Below are positions 1 to 9,607 of a DNA stretch of 64,000 nt, in pieces. The translations under genes were made by a program, and so were the position numbers. Within the stretch, counting starts at the first letter, position 1, and each line of letters starts with the position of its first letter. The stretch comes from Bacillus_BD sp963708895 (GTDB taxonomy: Bacteria; Bacillota; Bacilli; Bacillales; Cytobacillaceae): contig CAVPUE010000007.1 in assembly GCA_963708895.1 (NCBI GenBank), positions 1-64,000 on the forward strand, written 5' to 3'. The notes under the pieces are model-generated. The model was given only the letters and a program-made list of their open reading frames with translations, was not told the DNA's origin and searched no databases.

Positions 1-2
1 TA

Positions 3-18
3 ATTAGTCATTGACTAA
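3..18. repeat. Short palindrome before the tRNA cluster
   Basis: The arms ATTAGTCA and TGACTAAT face each other directly and form a perfect inverted repeat just upstream of tRNA-Thr. It may be a processing signal or part of an upstream terminator, but the window begins here so its context is missing. Confidence 0.4.
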
Positions 19-26
19 TTTAATAT

Positions 27-99
<73 letters not shown>

Positions 100-132
100 T
101 TTTTTCCTTATTTTTAGGATTAAACCATATAC

Positions 133-216
133 GGAGGGGTAGCGAAGTGGCTAAACGCGGCGGACTGTAAATCCGCTCCTTCGGGTTCGGCGGTTCGAAT
201 CCGTCCCCCTCCACCA
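133..216 (+). tRNA. tRNA-Tyr (anticodon GTA)
   Basis: The acceptor GGAGGGG pairs with CCCCTCC, the anticodon loop is CTGTAAA, and there is a long variable arm (CTCCTTCGGG), as expected for a class II tRNA-Tyr. The 3' CCA is encoded. Confidence 0.95.
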
Positions 217-277
217 TTTTTGAATATAAATAATAAGATAGGATAAGCTAATAACTGTCCTTTTAATATTTACATAT

Positions 278-352
278 TGGGCTATAGCCAAGCGGTAAGG
301 CAACGGACTTTGACTCCGTCATTCGTAGGTTCGAATCCTGCTAGCCCAGCCA
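278..352 (+). tRNA. tRNA-Gln (anticodon TTG)
   Basis: The acceptor TGGGCTA pairs with TAGCCCA, the anticodon loop is CTTTGAC, and the 3' CCA is encoded. Confidence 0.95.
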
Positions 353-377
353 AACAAATTGTCCCACAGGGGATTTG

Positions 378-412
378 ATTTGCGACAAAAGCCAAAGGCT
401 TTTGCCGCAAAT
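378..412. repeat. Hairpin between tRNA-Gln and tRNA-Lys
   Basis: Two 16-base arms (ATTTGCGACAAAAGCC and its near-perfect inverse) are separated by only AAA. No T-run follows on the + strand, so this looks more like a processing or intergenic stem-loop than a classical terminator. Confidence 0.5.
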
Positions 413-447
413 GATCACTGCACTGTCTTAGTTTAGGATTATATTAC

Positions 448-520
448 GAGCCATTAGCTCAGTTGGTAGAGCATCTGACTTTTAATCAGAGGGTCGCAGG
501 TTCGAATCCTGCATGGCTCA
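448..520 (+). tRNA. tRNA-Lys (anticodon TTT)
   Basis: The acceptor GAGCCAT pairs with ATGGCTC, the anticodon loop is CTTTTAA, and the T loop is GGTTCGAATCC. No CCA is encoded. It is the last tRNA before a strong terminator. Confidence 0.95.
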
Positions 521-534
521 TAAGAAAACGTTAA

Positions 535-592
535 TAAGAAGCATAAGAGATTTTTTAAATAAAATCTCTTATGCTTCTTATTTTTATTTTAT
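535..592 (+). terminator. Rho-independent terminator of the tRNA cluster
   Basis: A long perfect stem (TAAGAAGCATAAGAGATTTT and its inverse) is followed by a T-rich tract. Confidence 0.9.
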
Positions 593-772
593 GACTAAAC
601 CCCGACCAAATTATTGAGAAATGGGCCTTTCTACCATCCGCTCAACACCATCCCAGCCATTATTTAAAAATACTCCAACATAATAGTACCGATTCTATCG
701 AAATATACTTATAATATAAATAATGGGAATATTCTATTCTAATGATAATCAAACAAAAGGGGTTGTTGAATC

Positions 773-1669
773 GTGAAAAAGCTTTCGATTATTGGGATGC
801 CAATGGATCTTGGTCAAATGCGTCGTGGCGTAGATATGGGACCTAGTGCAATTCGATATGCAGGGATTTACGAAAAATTAAACAAACTCTTTGATGAAAT
901 AGAAGACTTGGGAGACATTCCGATTGGCAGACCTGAAGTAGTTATTGATCCAAATACAAATTTGAAAAACTTGAACCTAGTAGCTGAGAAAAGTGAAATT
1001 TTAGCACAAAAAGTAGCAAAGGTAGTGGAGGAAGGTTCTTTTCCATTAGTATTAGGTGGAGATCATAGTATTGCAATCGGAACTTTAGCAGGACTCGCCA
1101 AACATTATCATAATTTAGGTGTTATTTGGTTTGATGCACATGGAGACTTGAATACCGTTGAAACGTCTCCATCAGGTAATATACATGGAATGCCACTTGC
1201 TGTTAGTTTAGGATGGGGCCACAAACGATTAACCAATATCGCTGGGTTCAGTCCAAAAGTAAACCACAATCATACTGTCATTATTGGTGCTAGATCATTA
1301 GATGAGGGTGAGAAAAGGCTGATTAAAGAAAAAGGCATTAAAGTATATACGATGCATGAGATAGATCGTTTAGGAATGACAAAAGTGATGGAAGAGACGA
1401 TTATATATTTAAAGGATAGAACAGATGGCGTTCATTTATCATTTGATTTAGATGGATTGGATCCAAATGATGCTCCAGGTGTAGGAACACCTGTAAATGG
1501 CGGTGTAAGCTATCGGGAGAGTCATTTAGCAATGGAAATGTTGGCAGAGTCTAATCTAATTACCTCAGCTGAATTTGTTGAAGTGAATCCGATTCTGGAT
1601 GAGAAAAATAAAACGGCCTTAGCAGCAGTTGCTTTAATGGGTTCATTATTTGGGGAAAAACTATTATAA
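773..1669 (+). CDS. rocF: Arginase
   Basis: This gene encodes a 298-residue cytoplasmic arginase that hydrolyses L-arginine to ornithine and urea with two manganese ions. The ureohydrolase signatures are visible: GGDHS near residue 96, DAHGD near 121 and SFDLDGLDP near 223. The length matches Bacillus RocF. The start is GTG, chosen because AAAGGGG lies about ten bases upstream. In B. subtilis rocF belongs to rocDEF, but here it stands alone before sigW, an arrangement also seen in other Bacillaceae. It would supply ornithine and nitrogen from arginine, which fits an amino-acid-using lifestyle together with the glycine reductase genes further on. Confidence 0.95.
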   Translation: MKKLSIIGMPMDLGQMRRGVDMGPSAIRYAGIYEKLNKLFDEIEDLGDIPIGRPEVVIDPNTNLKNLNLVAEKSEILAQKVAKVVEEGSFPLVLGGDHSIAIGTLAGLAKHYHNLGVIWFDAHGDLNTVETSPSGNIHGMPLAVSLGWGHKRLTNIAGFSPKVNHNHTVIIGARSLDEGEKRLIKEKGIKVYTMHEIDRLGMTKVMEETIIYLKDRTDGVHLSFDLDGLDPNDAPGVGTPVNGGVSYRESHLAMEMLAESNLITSAEFVEVNPILDEKNKTALAAVALMGSLFGEKLL

Positions 1670-1823
1670 TTAAATGTGCGGTAACTTTTATCGATGGTTG
1701 GGTTACTGCATATTTTTTGCAATGGAGAATATAGGGAATACAAGTGCAACAATAATAGTAAGTTTATTTGTGAAAAATGTACATAGAATATATAGATTTA
1801 ATTAATTTTTTAATATAAAAAGG

Positions 1824-1850
1824 TGAAACCTTTTCGGGTATCGATACGTA
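1824..1850 (+). promoter_or_regulatory. SigmaW autoregulatory promoter
   Basis: TGAAAC at 1824-1829 and CGTA at 1847-1850, 17 bases apart, match the extracytoplasmic-function sigmaW consensus (TGAAAC, 16-17 bases, CGTA). It lies directly upstream of sigW, as expected for autoregulation. Confidence 0.88.
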
Positions 1851-1883
1851 TATCGAGTAGCCGCATGAAGCGGAGGTTAAAAA

Positions 1884-2447
1884 ATGGAAGTCCTCATAAA
1901 AAAAAGAATCAAACAAGTATTAAAAGGTGATCAAAATGCCTTTGGGGAAATTGTTGAAATGTATAAAGACAAGGTCTATCAGATTTCCTATCGAATGCTT
2001 GGCAATCGACATGAAGCAGAGGATATCGTACAAGAGGCATTTATTCGTGCATATGTGAATATTCAACGCTATAATTTGGAGTTAAAATTTTCAACATGGC
2101 TTTATCGAATTACGACGAATCTTTGCATTGACCGTATTCGAAAGAAGAAACCCGATTATTATTTGGATGCAGAAGTGAAAGGGACAGAAGGGCTAACGAT
2201 GTATTCTCAAGTGCCTTCGAAGACAACCCTGCCAGAAGATGATGTGGAAAGCTTAGAATTACAGGATACCATTCAAAAAGAGATCATGAAACTGCCAGAA
2301 AAATACCGCTCGGTGATTGTCTTAAAATATATTGAAGAATTATCACTTAAAGAAATTAGTGAGATTTTAGAAATGCCGTTAGGAACGGTTAAAACGCGAA
2401 TTCATCGTGGAAGGGAATCTCTTCGTAAACGACTCCAACATATGTGA
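1884..2447 (+). CDS. sigW: ECF RNA polymerase sigma factor SigW
   Basis: This is a 187-residue ECF sigma factor with sigma region 2 (about residues 20-90, YKDKVYQISYRMLGN and AEDIVQEAFIRAY) and sigma region 4 (about 125-180, LPEKYRSVIVLKYIEELS). SigmaW directs genes for resistance to membrane-active compounds and cell-envelope stress. It is followed 17 bases later by rsiW, its anti-sigma factor, and is preceded by a matching sigmaW promoter. The identity rests on sequence plus the conserved sigW-rsiW-cdaA order. Confidence 0.95.
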   Translation: MEVLIKKRIKQVLKGDQNAFGEIVEMYKDKVYQISYRMLGNRHEAEDIVQEAFIRAYVNIQRYNLELKFSTWLYRITTNLCIDRIRKKKPDYYLDAEVKGTEGLTMYSQVPSKTTLPEDDVESLELQDTIQKEIMKLPEKYRSVIVLKYIEELSLKEISEILEMPLGTVKTRIHRGRESLRKRLQHM

Positions 2448-2464
2448 TAAGAAGGTGAATAACT

Positions 2465-3103
2465 TTGAAGTGTCCGGCTAAAATCGTAACGTATATGCAT
2501 GAGTATTTAGATGAAGAGATCTCTGTAGAACATGAAAGGGAATTGAGAGATCATATTCATAGCTGCCCAGATTGCTACGATCACTTTCATCAATTAAGAA
2601 AAACAATTGCCCTTGTGCAAAGCATGTCACATATACAAGCACCCGCTGGATTTACAGAAAAAATCATGGCCAGTCTTCCTAAAGAAAAGAAAAAGGTTGG
2701 TGTGCAGCGATGGTTGATGAAACATCCATTCTTAGCAGCGGCATCTCTCTTTATTATTTTAATGGCAGGAAGTTTAGTAACAGCCTGGAATGCAGACCAA
2801 CAATTCTCTGTTTCCAAGCAATCTAATCTTATTGTTCAAAACGATACGGTGATTGTCCCTGAAGGCGAAGTAGTAAAAGGGGATGTGACTGTACGGAATG
2901 GAAATGTACAGATTGAGGGGAAAGTTGAAGGTAATGTGACAATCATCAATGGAGAAAAATATATGGCTTCTGCCGGAAACGTAACAGGAGATATTAAAGA
3001 AATTAATGAAGTATTTGATTGGATATGGTATCATATTCAAAAAACAGGAAAAGAAGTTCTAAGTATCTTTGATGACGAAGATAAAGCCTTAGAATCCATA
3101 TAG
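2465..3103 (+). CDS. rsiW: Anti-sigma-W factor RsiW
   Basis: This 212-residue single-pass membrane anti-sigma factor holds SigW inactive until it is cleaved by site-1, RasP and Clp proteases under envelope stress. The N-terminal zinc-type anti-sigma domain has the HxxxCxxC motif (HIHSCPDC near residue 35), and one transmembrane segment follows at about residues 88-107. The extracytoplasmic part is rich in VxGDVTV-like turns. The TTG start has GAAGGTG upstream. It is cotranscribed with sigW. Confidence 0.93.
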   Translation: MKCPAKIVTYMHEYLDEEISVEHERELRDHIHSCPDCYDHFHQLRKTIALVQSMSHIQAPAGFTEKIMASLPKEKKKVGVQRWLMKHPFLAAASLFIILMAGSLVTAWNADQQFSVSKQSNLIVQNDTVIVPEGEVVKGDVTVRNGNVQIEGKVEGNVTIINGEKYMASAGNVTGDIKEINEVFDWIWYHIQKTGKEVLSIFDDEDKALESI

Positions 3104-3113
3104 TGCTTGGATA

Positions 3114-3139
3114 ATCTCTGCTCATGCAGAGGTTTTTTC
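3114..3139 (+). terminator. Terminator after rsiW
   Basis: The CTCTGC/GCAGAG stem with loop TCAT is followed by six T residues, which ends the sigW-rsiW transcript. Confidence 0.85.
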
Positions 3140-3290
3140 ATCTTCTTTTTGATAACTTGAAGAATATGGGTTTCAGGCGAGCATGATATATGGCATTATG
3201 GTATAATAATATGATTATAATTTTAGAAAAAAATGTAATAGGATAAAATAAATTGTACCAACGCTTATTAAACAAGATGGAGGAAGAACA

Positions 3291-4118
3291 ATGAGATTTT
3301 CAGATCTCCCATTGATGATGTATTTAGCTAATGCAGTTGATATTCTCCTCGTTTGGTACGTCATATATAAAGTGATTATGATTGTTAGAGGGACGAAGGC
3401 AGTTCAACTTTTAAAGGGAATATTTGTCATTTTAATTGTCCGTCTGATAAGTGAGTATTTCCATTTTCAGACTTTATTCTGGCTCACCGATCAAATTCTA
3501 ATTTGGGGATTTTTGGCAGTCATTATTATATTCCAGCCAGAAATCAGGAGAGCGCTTGAGCAATTAGGAAGAGGTAAATTTTTTGCGAGAAGTGGATTAC
3601 ACGAGGAAGAACTCCAAGAAGAACTTGTTGAATCCATTAGTAAAGCGGTAGACTATATGGCAAAAAGAAGAATTGGTGCCCTGATTTCGATTGAAAGGGA
3701 AACAGGGATGGGGGATTATATTGAGACAGGGATTGAAATGGATTCAAAGATTTCATCCGAGCTGTTGATTAATATTTTTATCCCGAATACGCCACTACAC
3801 GATGGTGCCGTAATTGTTCAAAAGGATCGAGTGGCAGCAGCAGCTTGTTATTTACCACTATCAGAAAGCCAATTTATCTCCAAAGAACTAGGCACTAGAC
3901 ATCGTGCTGCTATCGGAATTAGTGAAGTAACGGATAGCCTTACTGTAGTGGTATCGGAAGAAACGGGGAGTATTTCTTTAACAAAGAACGGGAACCTACA
4001 TAGGGATTTGAGCAAGGAAACCTTTAGAGAAATGCTTAAAAATGAATTTCAAGCATCGAATTCATTAAAACAAGCTTCTTCCACTCGATGGAACTGGAGG
4101 GGAAAAAGACGTGGATAA
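3291..4118 (+). CDS. cdaA: Diadenylate cyclase CdaA
   Basis: This 275-residue membrane diadenylate cyclase makes c-di-AMP from two ATP. Three N-terminal transmembrane segments (residues about 8-95) precede a DAC domain carrying the DGA motif (LHDGAVIV) and the RHR motif (GTRHRAAIG). The start ATG follows TGGAGGAAG. The stop overlaps the start of the CdaR gene by eight bases, so translation is coupled. CdaA, CdaR and GlmM form a regulatory complex in Firmicutes that links cell-wall precursor synthesis with c-di-AMP. Confidence 0.96.
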   Translation: MRFSDLPLMMYLANAVDILLVWYVIYKVIMIVRGTKAVQLLKGIFVILIVRLISEYFHFQTLFWLTDQILIWGFLAVIIIFQPEIRRALEQLGRGKFFARSGLHEEELQEELVESISKAVDYMAKRRIGALISIERETGMGDYIETGIEMDSKISSELLINIFIPNTPLHDGAVIVQKDRVAAAACYLPLSESQFISKELGTRHRAAIGISEVTDSLTVVVSEETGSISLTKNGNLHRDLSKETFREMLKNEFQASNSLKQASSTRWNWRGKRRG

Positions 4119-5431
4119 ATGGCTGGATCAACTAACGGATAATAAAACGTTTATGAAATTGGTAGCTTTAGTCATGGCTTTTCTCCTTTTTGGTTCTATT
4201 TACGACGAGAATATGGGAACAAATGATGTCAATGTACCAGGTGATGCGGATGTGGCCATCATTGCAGGGATTCCTGTGAAAAGTTATTACGATACGGAGA
4301 ATCTTGTCGTTACCGGTGTTCCTGAAACCGTAGAGGTGACCTTAGAGGGGCCAACCCCAAATGTCCAAGCAACAAAGACGCAAAAGGATTTTGAGGTTTT
4401 TGTTGATTTAACAAAGGCAAAAGTGGGCAAGCAACGAGCAACGTTACAGGTTAAAGATTTATCGAATGGTTTAACCGCTTCGATTAATCCATCCTTTATA
4501 GAAGTCAATGTACAAGAAAAAGTAACGAAAGATTATACAATTGATATAGAGTATGATAAAAAAATGATTGCTGCGGGCTATGAAGTGGGGAGTCCTGTAA
4601 TTGAACCTAGTAAGGTAACAATCTCTGGTGGAAAAGATGTAATGGAACAAATTATTTACGTTAAAGCCACTGTGGGATTACCAAAAGATACAAAGCAAAC
4701 CGTTAACAATACAGCAGCCATAAACGTTCTGGATAAAGAGCTAAACAAGTTAAATGTTATACTTGAACGAGAATCAGTAAAAGTAACGATTCCAATTGAG
4801 AAATTAAGTAAAACCGTTCCGATTGAGATTGTTGAAAAAGGTTCATCTCCAGAAGGAATTGTTATTGATTCGATTAGTTTAGATAAGAAGGAAGCAACCA
4901 TCTCAGGTAATAAAGAGACACTTAATAAAGTGGAAAATGTAAGGGTAGAAGTTGATCTTAGTAAGATAAGTGAAAGTGCGGAACTTACACTACCTGTTAT
5001 CATTTCGGATGGACTAACTGAAGTCGACCCAAAACAGGTGGTAGCAACGATTAAAGTGAGTAAGACAGAGGCAGCAGCTGATAATTGAATCTGATTCCAG
5101 ATGTCAGATGCTGAGGAAACTACAATAGCTGCTGAGGAAAAGGGGACAAAGTCCTTTTCCAATATCGCGATACAACTAGAAGGTGTTGCTAGATAATCAT
5201 AAAGTATCAATTAAACAACCATCAAATGGAAGAACAAGCCTTAAGGTGATGGGGACGAGCACTGAGTTAACGAAAATAAGCGAAGTTGATTTTCAGGTAG
5301 TTGCTAATGTGACTGATTTATCTCTAGGAGACCATGAAGTGAAAGTAAGTGTAGATGGTCCTAAAGAAGTAAGCTGGGAATTAGCGGATCAGTCCATCAA
5401 CATCTCTATCACAGAAAAGGATGTTTCTTAA
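4111..5431 (+). pseudogene. cdaR: CdaA regulator CdaR (YbbR repeats), frame disrupted near the C-terminus
   Basis: This gene encodes the extracytoplasmic regulator of CdaA: one N-terminal transmembrane anchor (residues about 14-32) followed by YbbR domains. The first 325 residues read cleanly to two nearby TGA codons at 5086 and 5092. The same frame then reopens (SDAEETTIAAEE, an acidic linker) until about 5190, where one extra base shifts it. The last YbbR repeat continues in the next frame to 5431. At least two small indels therefore break the gene. Because downstream repeats are well kept, either sequencing error or very recent inactivation is possible. The TGAs are not followed by a SECIS-like stem and should not be read as selenocysteine. 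Confidence 0.85.
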
Positions 5432-5606
5432 AGTAAAAAGATTAATGGAAAAGATTTCATTGCAGTAACCATTTATAACAAGTAAAATATATGACAGCTG
5501 ATAAAAATGAAAAAAGGAAAATATTAGTAATTGTCAGATAGAGATGAATTAACTAACCAATCTATATCGATAGACATGGAAACCTAGAAGGAGCGATAAA
5601 TAAATA

Positions 5607-6950
5607 ATGGGTAAATATTTTGGTACAGATGGAGTTCGAGGTGTAGCGAATAGCGAGTTAACACCAGAGCTAGCATTTAAATTGGGTCGTTTTGGCGGAT
5701 ATGTTTTAACAAAAGATAAAGAACGTCCAAAGGTTTTAATAGGCCGTGATACACGTGTTTCAGGTCATATGTTAGAAGGAGCACTTGTTGCAGGACTTCT
5801 TTCAATTGGAGCAGAAGTCATGCGTTTAGGTGTGATCTCAACACCTGGAGTTGCTTATTTAACAAAAGCCACAGGTGCACAAGCCGGTGTCATGATTTCT
5901 GCATCACACAACCCAGTAGCTGATAATGGGATCAAATTTTTCGGTCCTGATGGGTTTAAATTATCTGATGAACAGGAATTAGAAATAGAGAATTTAATGG
6001 ATGTAGAAGTGGATGAATTACCACGTCCAGTTGGATCGGATCTTGGACAAGTAAATGATTATTTTGAAGGCAGTCAAAAGTATCTTCAGCATTTAAAACA
6101 GACAGCTGACGAGGACTTTTCAGGCATTCATGTTGCATTAGATTGTGCACACGGGGCGACGTCATCGCTAGCGACGTATTTGTTTGCTGACCTTGATGCT
6201 GATTTATCGACAATGGGAGCTTCACCAAACGGTTTAAATATTAATGAGGGTGTTGGATCCACACATCCTGAAGCGTTAGCGGAGTTTTTAAAAGAAAAGG
6301 GTGCAGATGTAGGACTATCATTTGACGGTGATGGCGATCGTTTAATTGCCATTGATGAAAATGGAGAAATCGTTGATGGCGATCAAATTATGTATATCTG
6401 TGCAAAGTATATGAAAGAACATGGTCAATTAAAACAAGGTACTGTGGTCTCAACGGTCATGAGTAATCTTGGTTTTTATAAAGCAGTAGAGGTTCAAGGA
6501 ATTCATAGTGTTCCAACGGCTGTAGGAGATCGTTATGTTGTCGAGGAAATGAGGAAGAGTGGATATAATTTAGGTGGAGAGCAATCAGGCCATATTATTT
6601 TCCTTGATTATAATACAACTGGTGACGGACTTTTAACAGGTGTACAATTGATTAACATTATGAAGATCACCCAAAAGCCATTATCAGAACTTGCGAGTGA
6701 GATGAAGAAATTCCCGCAAAAATTGGTGAATATTCGTGTGAAAGATAAGTACCATGTAACGGATAATGAAAAGGTAAAGAGCGTGATCGCTGAAGTTGAA
6801 AGTGAAATGAATGGTGATGGACGTATTCTCGTTCGTCCTTCTGGAACAGAGCCACTAGTACGGGTAATGGCAGAAGCATCAACAGAAGAGCTTTGTGAAG
6901 CTTATGTCAATCGGATTGCAGATGTAGTCAAAGAAGAAATGGGAATATAG
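5607..6950 (+). CDS. glmM: Phosphoglucosamine mutase GlmM
   Basis: This 447-residue enzyme converts glucosamine-6-phosphate to glucosamine-1-phosphate for peptidoglycan synthesis. The phosphoserine loop ISASHNP (near residue 98), the metal loop DGDGDR (near 240) and the phosphate-binding RPSGTEP (near 409) are all present. The ATG follows GAAGGAGCG. It lies downstream of cdaA-cdaR, as in most Firmicutes, and GlmM binds CdaA in those bacteria. Confidence 0.96.
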   Translation: MGKYFGTDGVRGVANSELTPELAFKLGRFGGYVLTKDKERPKVLIGRDTRVSGHMLEGALVAGLLSIGAEVMRLGVISTPGVAYLTKATGAQAGVMISASHNPVADNGIKFFGPDGFKLSDEQELEIENLMDVEVDELPRPVGSDLGQVNDYFEGSQKYLQHLKQTADEDFSGIHVALDCAHGATSSLATYLFADLDADLSTMGASPNGLNINEGVGSTHPEALAEFLKEKGADVGLSFDGDGDRLIAIDENGEIVDGDQIMYICAKYMKEHGQLKQGTVVSTVMSNLGFYKAVEVQGIHSVPTAVGDRYVVEEMRKSGYNLGGEQSGHIIFLDYNTTGDGLLTGVQLINIMKITQKPLSELASEMKKFPQKLVNIRVKDKYHVTDNEKVKSVIAEVESEMNGDGRILVRPSGTEPLVRVMAEASTEELCEAYVNRIADVVKEEMGI

Positions 6951-6956
6951 CATTTA

Positions 6957-6999
6957 TATATGCATAAGGGAACTTTTTGATTCTCTTATGCATATTTTA
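6957..6999 (+). terminator. Terminator after glmM
   Basis: An inverted repeat around TATGCATAAG and CTTATGCATA is followed by TTTTATT. Confidence 0.75.
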
Positions 7000-7002
7000 T
7001 TA

Positions 7003-7067
7003 GTGAAACCTCGAAAGTGGTAGTTACTGTTAAGGCTAACCGCATTTACCAGATTGACTGAGGTTTC
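7003..7067. repeat. Inverted repeat upstream of the glmS leader
   Basis: TGAAACCTC at 7003-7011 and GAGGTTTCA at 7059-7067 form a perfect nine-base inverted repeat with a 47-base loop. Its function is unknown. It sits between the glmM terminator and the glmS ribozyme. Confidence 0.45.
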
Positions 7068-7159
7068 AATTTATTGTATGATAATCGTGTTTCTACTTTA
7101 GGTGAGGTGGAAACTTACTTTTGTAAAGGAGGGAATATGAAATTTAGGAAATCGTTTTA

Positions 7160-7322
7160 CTAAAGCGCCTGGACTATATCCTCCGAGAAATGGATATAGT
7201 TGACGAGGAGGAGGTTTATCGAAGCATTCGGCGGATGCCTCCCGGTTGAAAAGTACAACCGAAAAGTCTTTCTCTAAATCATTAGGGCAACTTAATGGAC
7301 AAAAGGAAAGGTATACTTTCAA
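7160..7322 (+). ncRNA. glmS self-cleaving ribozyme (GlcN6P riboswitch)
   Basis: The core matches the glmS ribozyme: cleavage position before GCGCC at 7166, the P2 stem (ACTATATCC with its inverse GGATATAGT), GACGAGGAGGAGGTTTATCG, and the TTCGGCGGATGCCTCCCGG core. Peripheral P3/P4 stems follow to about 7320. In Bacillus this RNA cleaves the glmS message when glucosamine-6-phosphate binds, lowering GlmS synthesis. It lies about 160 bases upstream of glmS. Confidence 0.95.
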
Positions 7323-7482
7323 AAATAGAAATAAGAGATAAGGGGACAAGATTGTCCTCAGTAACTGTTTAAGATGCCTATCAAAATATTTTAGTCGACC
7401 GATCGACTGACATTTTGTAGCCATTTCAATTAAACAAGTTATAAAGTCTTCTTGTCCCCTTTTTAGGGAGGAAAAGAAGTAT

Positions 7483-9285
7483 ATGTGTGGTATTGTTGGT
7501 TATATTGGAAGCGAAGATTCTAAAGAAGTGTTATTAAAGGGCTTAGAAAAGCTTGAATATAGAGGTTATGATTCGGCAGGCATCGCGGTAATGGGAGAGA
7601 ATGGCGTTCAAGTTTTTAAGGAAAAAGGTCGTATTGCGGATCTACGAAATATCGTGAATGATGGGGTATTCGCTAAGACTGGGATTGGACATACACGTTG
7701 GGCAACCCATGGCGTACCAAGCCAATATAATGCACATCCGCACAAAAGTGCCTCTGGACGTTTCACCATCGTTCATAATGGTGTTATCGAAAACTATGAA
7801 TTGCTTAAGAACCAATATTTAATGGATGTTCCATTGATAAGTGATACAGATACCGAAGTAATCGTACAACTAATTGAATTAAAAGTGAAGAAAGGTCTTT
7901 CTGTTGAAGAAGCATTTTGTCAATCACTTATCGAAATAAAAGGATCCTATGCGATTGCCTTGCTTGACGAACAAAATCCTGATGTCATCTATGTTGCGAA
8001 AAATAAAAGTCCTTTATTAGTTGGGATTGGTAAAGAGTGTAACGTTGTAGCAAGTGATGCGATGGCCATGCTTCAAGTGACAGATCAATTTGTTGAGCTT
8101 ATGGACCAGGAAATTGTCATTGTCACAAAAGAGAATGTAACGATTAAAAACCTACAGGGTGACATCATTAAGCGTGCTCCTTTTACAGCTCAACTTGATG
8201 CGAGTGATATTGAAAAAGGGACGTATCCGCACTTTATGCTGAAAGAAATCGATGAACAGCCACTTGTCATTCGTAAGATTATTCAAGAATATCAAAATGA
8301 TCATGGTGAACTTACGATTGACTCTGAAATCATTGAAGCGATGGGTGAAGCAGATCGAATCTATATCATTGCAGCTGGTACTTCTTATCATGCTGGACTT
8401 GTTGGAAAACAGTACATTGAACAATTAGCCCGTATTCCAGTTGAAGTTCATATCGCAAGTGAATTTAGTTATAATATGCCATTGCTCTCAGCAAAACCAT
8501 TGTTCATCTTTATATCGCAAAGTGGAGAAACAGCTGACAGCCGCGCTGTATTAGTTCATATTAAAAAACTTGGCCATCAGGCTTTAACGATAACGAATGT
8601 TCCAGGGTCTACTTTATCAAGGGAAGCAGACTATACTTTATTACTGCATGCAGGTCCAGAAATTGCAGTTGCCTCTACGAAGGCCTATACGGCTCAATTA
8701 GCGGTGTTAGCCATTTTAGCAGAAGTAACGGCTAGAAGTACTGGTAAGGAAGTAGAGTTAGATCTTATCAAGGAATTAGGGATTACAGCAAATGCCATGG
8801 AAATCCTTTGTGATTCAAAGGATGAAATCGAAAAAATGGCTTATGAGTATGTGCAAAGTACGCGAAATGCGTTCTTTATTGGCCGTGGGATTGATTATTA
8901 TGTTTGTTTAGAAGGTGCCTTAAAGTTAAAGGAAATTTCCTATATTCAAGCAGAAGGTTTTGCTGGTGGAGAATTAAAGCATGGAACGATTGCCTTAATT
9001 GAAGAAGGTACGCCGATTATTGCTTTAGCGACACAAGAAAGTGTGAACTTAAATATTCGAGGAAATGTAAAAGAAGTGGTCGCACGTGGAGCGAATCCGT
9101 TAATCATCTCCATGAAGGGTCTTGAAATGGAAAATGACCGCTTTGTCATTCCTGCTGTAAATGAGTTATTAACGCCTCTTATCTCTGTAGTACCATTACA
9201 ACTATTTGCGTATTATGCAGCACTACACCGTGACTGTGACGTTGATAAGCCAAGAAATTTAGCAAAATCCGTTACAGTTGAGTAA
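7483..9285 (+). CDS. glmS: Glutamine-fructose-6-phosphate aminotransferase GlmS
   Basis: This 600-residue enzyme makes glucosamine-6-phosphate from fructose-6-phosphate and glutamine. The N-terminal glutaminase domain has catalytic Cys2 (MCGIVGYIG). Two SIS domains follow (AAGTSYHAGL and FISQSGETADS in the first, FIGRGIDYY in the second), and the conserved C-terminus DKPRNLAKSVTVE is intact. Its 3' end is the TnsD target of Tn7-type transposons, and a tnsA relic indeed starts 322 bases downstream. Confidence 0.97.
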   Translation: MCGIVGYIGSEDSKEVLLKGLEKLEYRGYDSAGIAVMGENGVQVFKEKGRIADLRNIVNDGVFAKTGIGHTRWATHGVPSQYNAHPHKSASGRFTIVHNGVIENYELLKNQYLMDVPLISDTDTEVIVQLIELKVKKGLSVEEAFCQSLIEIKGSYAIALLDEQNPDVIYVAKNKSPLLVGIGKECNVVASDAMAMLQVTDQFVELMDQEIVIVTKENVTIKNLQGDIIKRAPFTAQLDASDIEKGTYPHFMLKEIDEQPLVIRKIIQEYQNDHGELTIDSEIIEAMGEADRIYIIAAGTSYHAGLVGKQYIEQLARIPVEVHIASEFSYNMPLLSAKPLFIFISQSGETADSRAVLVHIKKLGHQALTITNVPGSTLSREADYTLLLHAGPEIAVASTKAYTAQLAVLAILAEVTARSTGKEVELDLIKELGITANAMEILCDSKDEIEKMAYEYVQSTRNAFFIGRGIDYYVCLEGALKLKEISYIQAEGFAGGELKHGTIALIEEGTPIIALATQESVNLNIRGNVKEVVARGANPLIISMKGLEMENDRFVIPAVNELLTPLISVVPLQLFAYYAALHRDCDVDKPRNLAKSVTVE

Positions 9286-9307
9286 AATGGTTTTATGGAA
9301 AAAATCT

Positions 9308-9360
9308 TGTTGTATAGAAAAATTAAAGTTGGAATCGTACAAAAAAAGATGGAATCTGTG
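9308..9360 (+). mobile_element. Candidate right end of a Tn7-like element
   Basis: TGT at 9308 begins 23 bases past the glmS stop, the distance typical for Tn7 insertion. Two imperfect 20-base units follow (9321-9340 and 9341-9360, sharing AAAG(T/A)TGGAATC), as expected of TnsB binding sites. No matching far end or five-base duplication was found, so the boundary is inferred. Confidence 0.4.
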
Positions 9361-9509
9361 TATAACTTTTCAACATTAATAGTAAAAGGTTTAGAAGATG
9401 TATACGTTTTGATATAATGGAAACAATTTAGGCATTACGTATCGTTGATTTAGTGGTGATTAAAATGAAAAAATTTTCTACTCGAAAAAAATTAAAAATA
9501 AGTGTTTTT

Positions 9510-9546
9510 AAAAAGAGGACTATCCTACGGGATAGTCCTCTTTTTT
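9510..9546 (+). terminator. Rho-independent terminator between glmS and tnsA
   Basis: The stem AAGAGGACTATCC / GGATAGTCCTCTT has a short ACGG-containing loop and is followed by T6. It could end the glmS transcript or insulate the inserted element. Confidence 0.85.
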
Positions 9547-9607
9547 GGATAACTTCATAAAATAATATTTTTATGAAGTTACTTTAGAACTTTTAAGGAG
9601 AAAAAAT

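Noticed and set aside
5086..5094. TGA codons in cdaR as selenocysteine
   Set aside because: Two TGAs lie two codons apart, with no hairpin and no conserved Cys/Sec position in YbbR proteins. Indels explain the break better.
7137..7165. Leader peptide ending at the glmS ribozyme cleavage site
   Set aside because: Careful reading gives ATG AAA ATT TAG, only three codons, although AAAGGAGGG precedes it.
9464..9560. Small basic ORF (MKKFSTRKK...) after glmS
   Set aside because: It runs through the terminator stem and has no good ribosome site.
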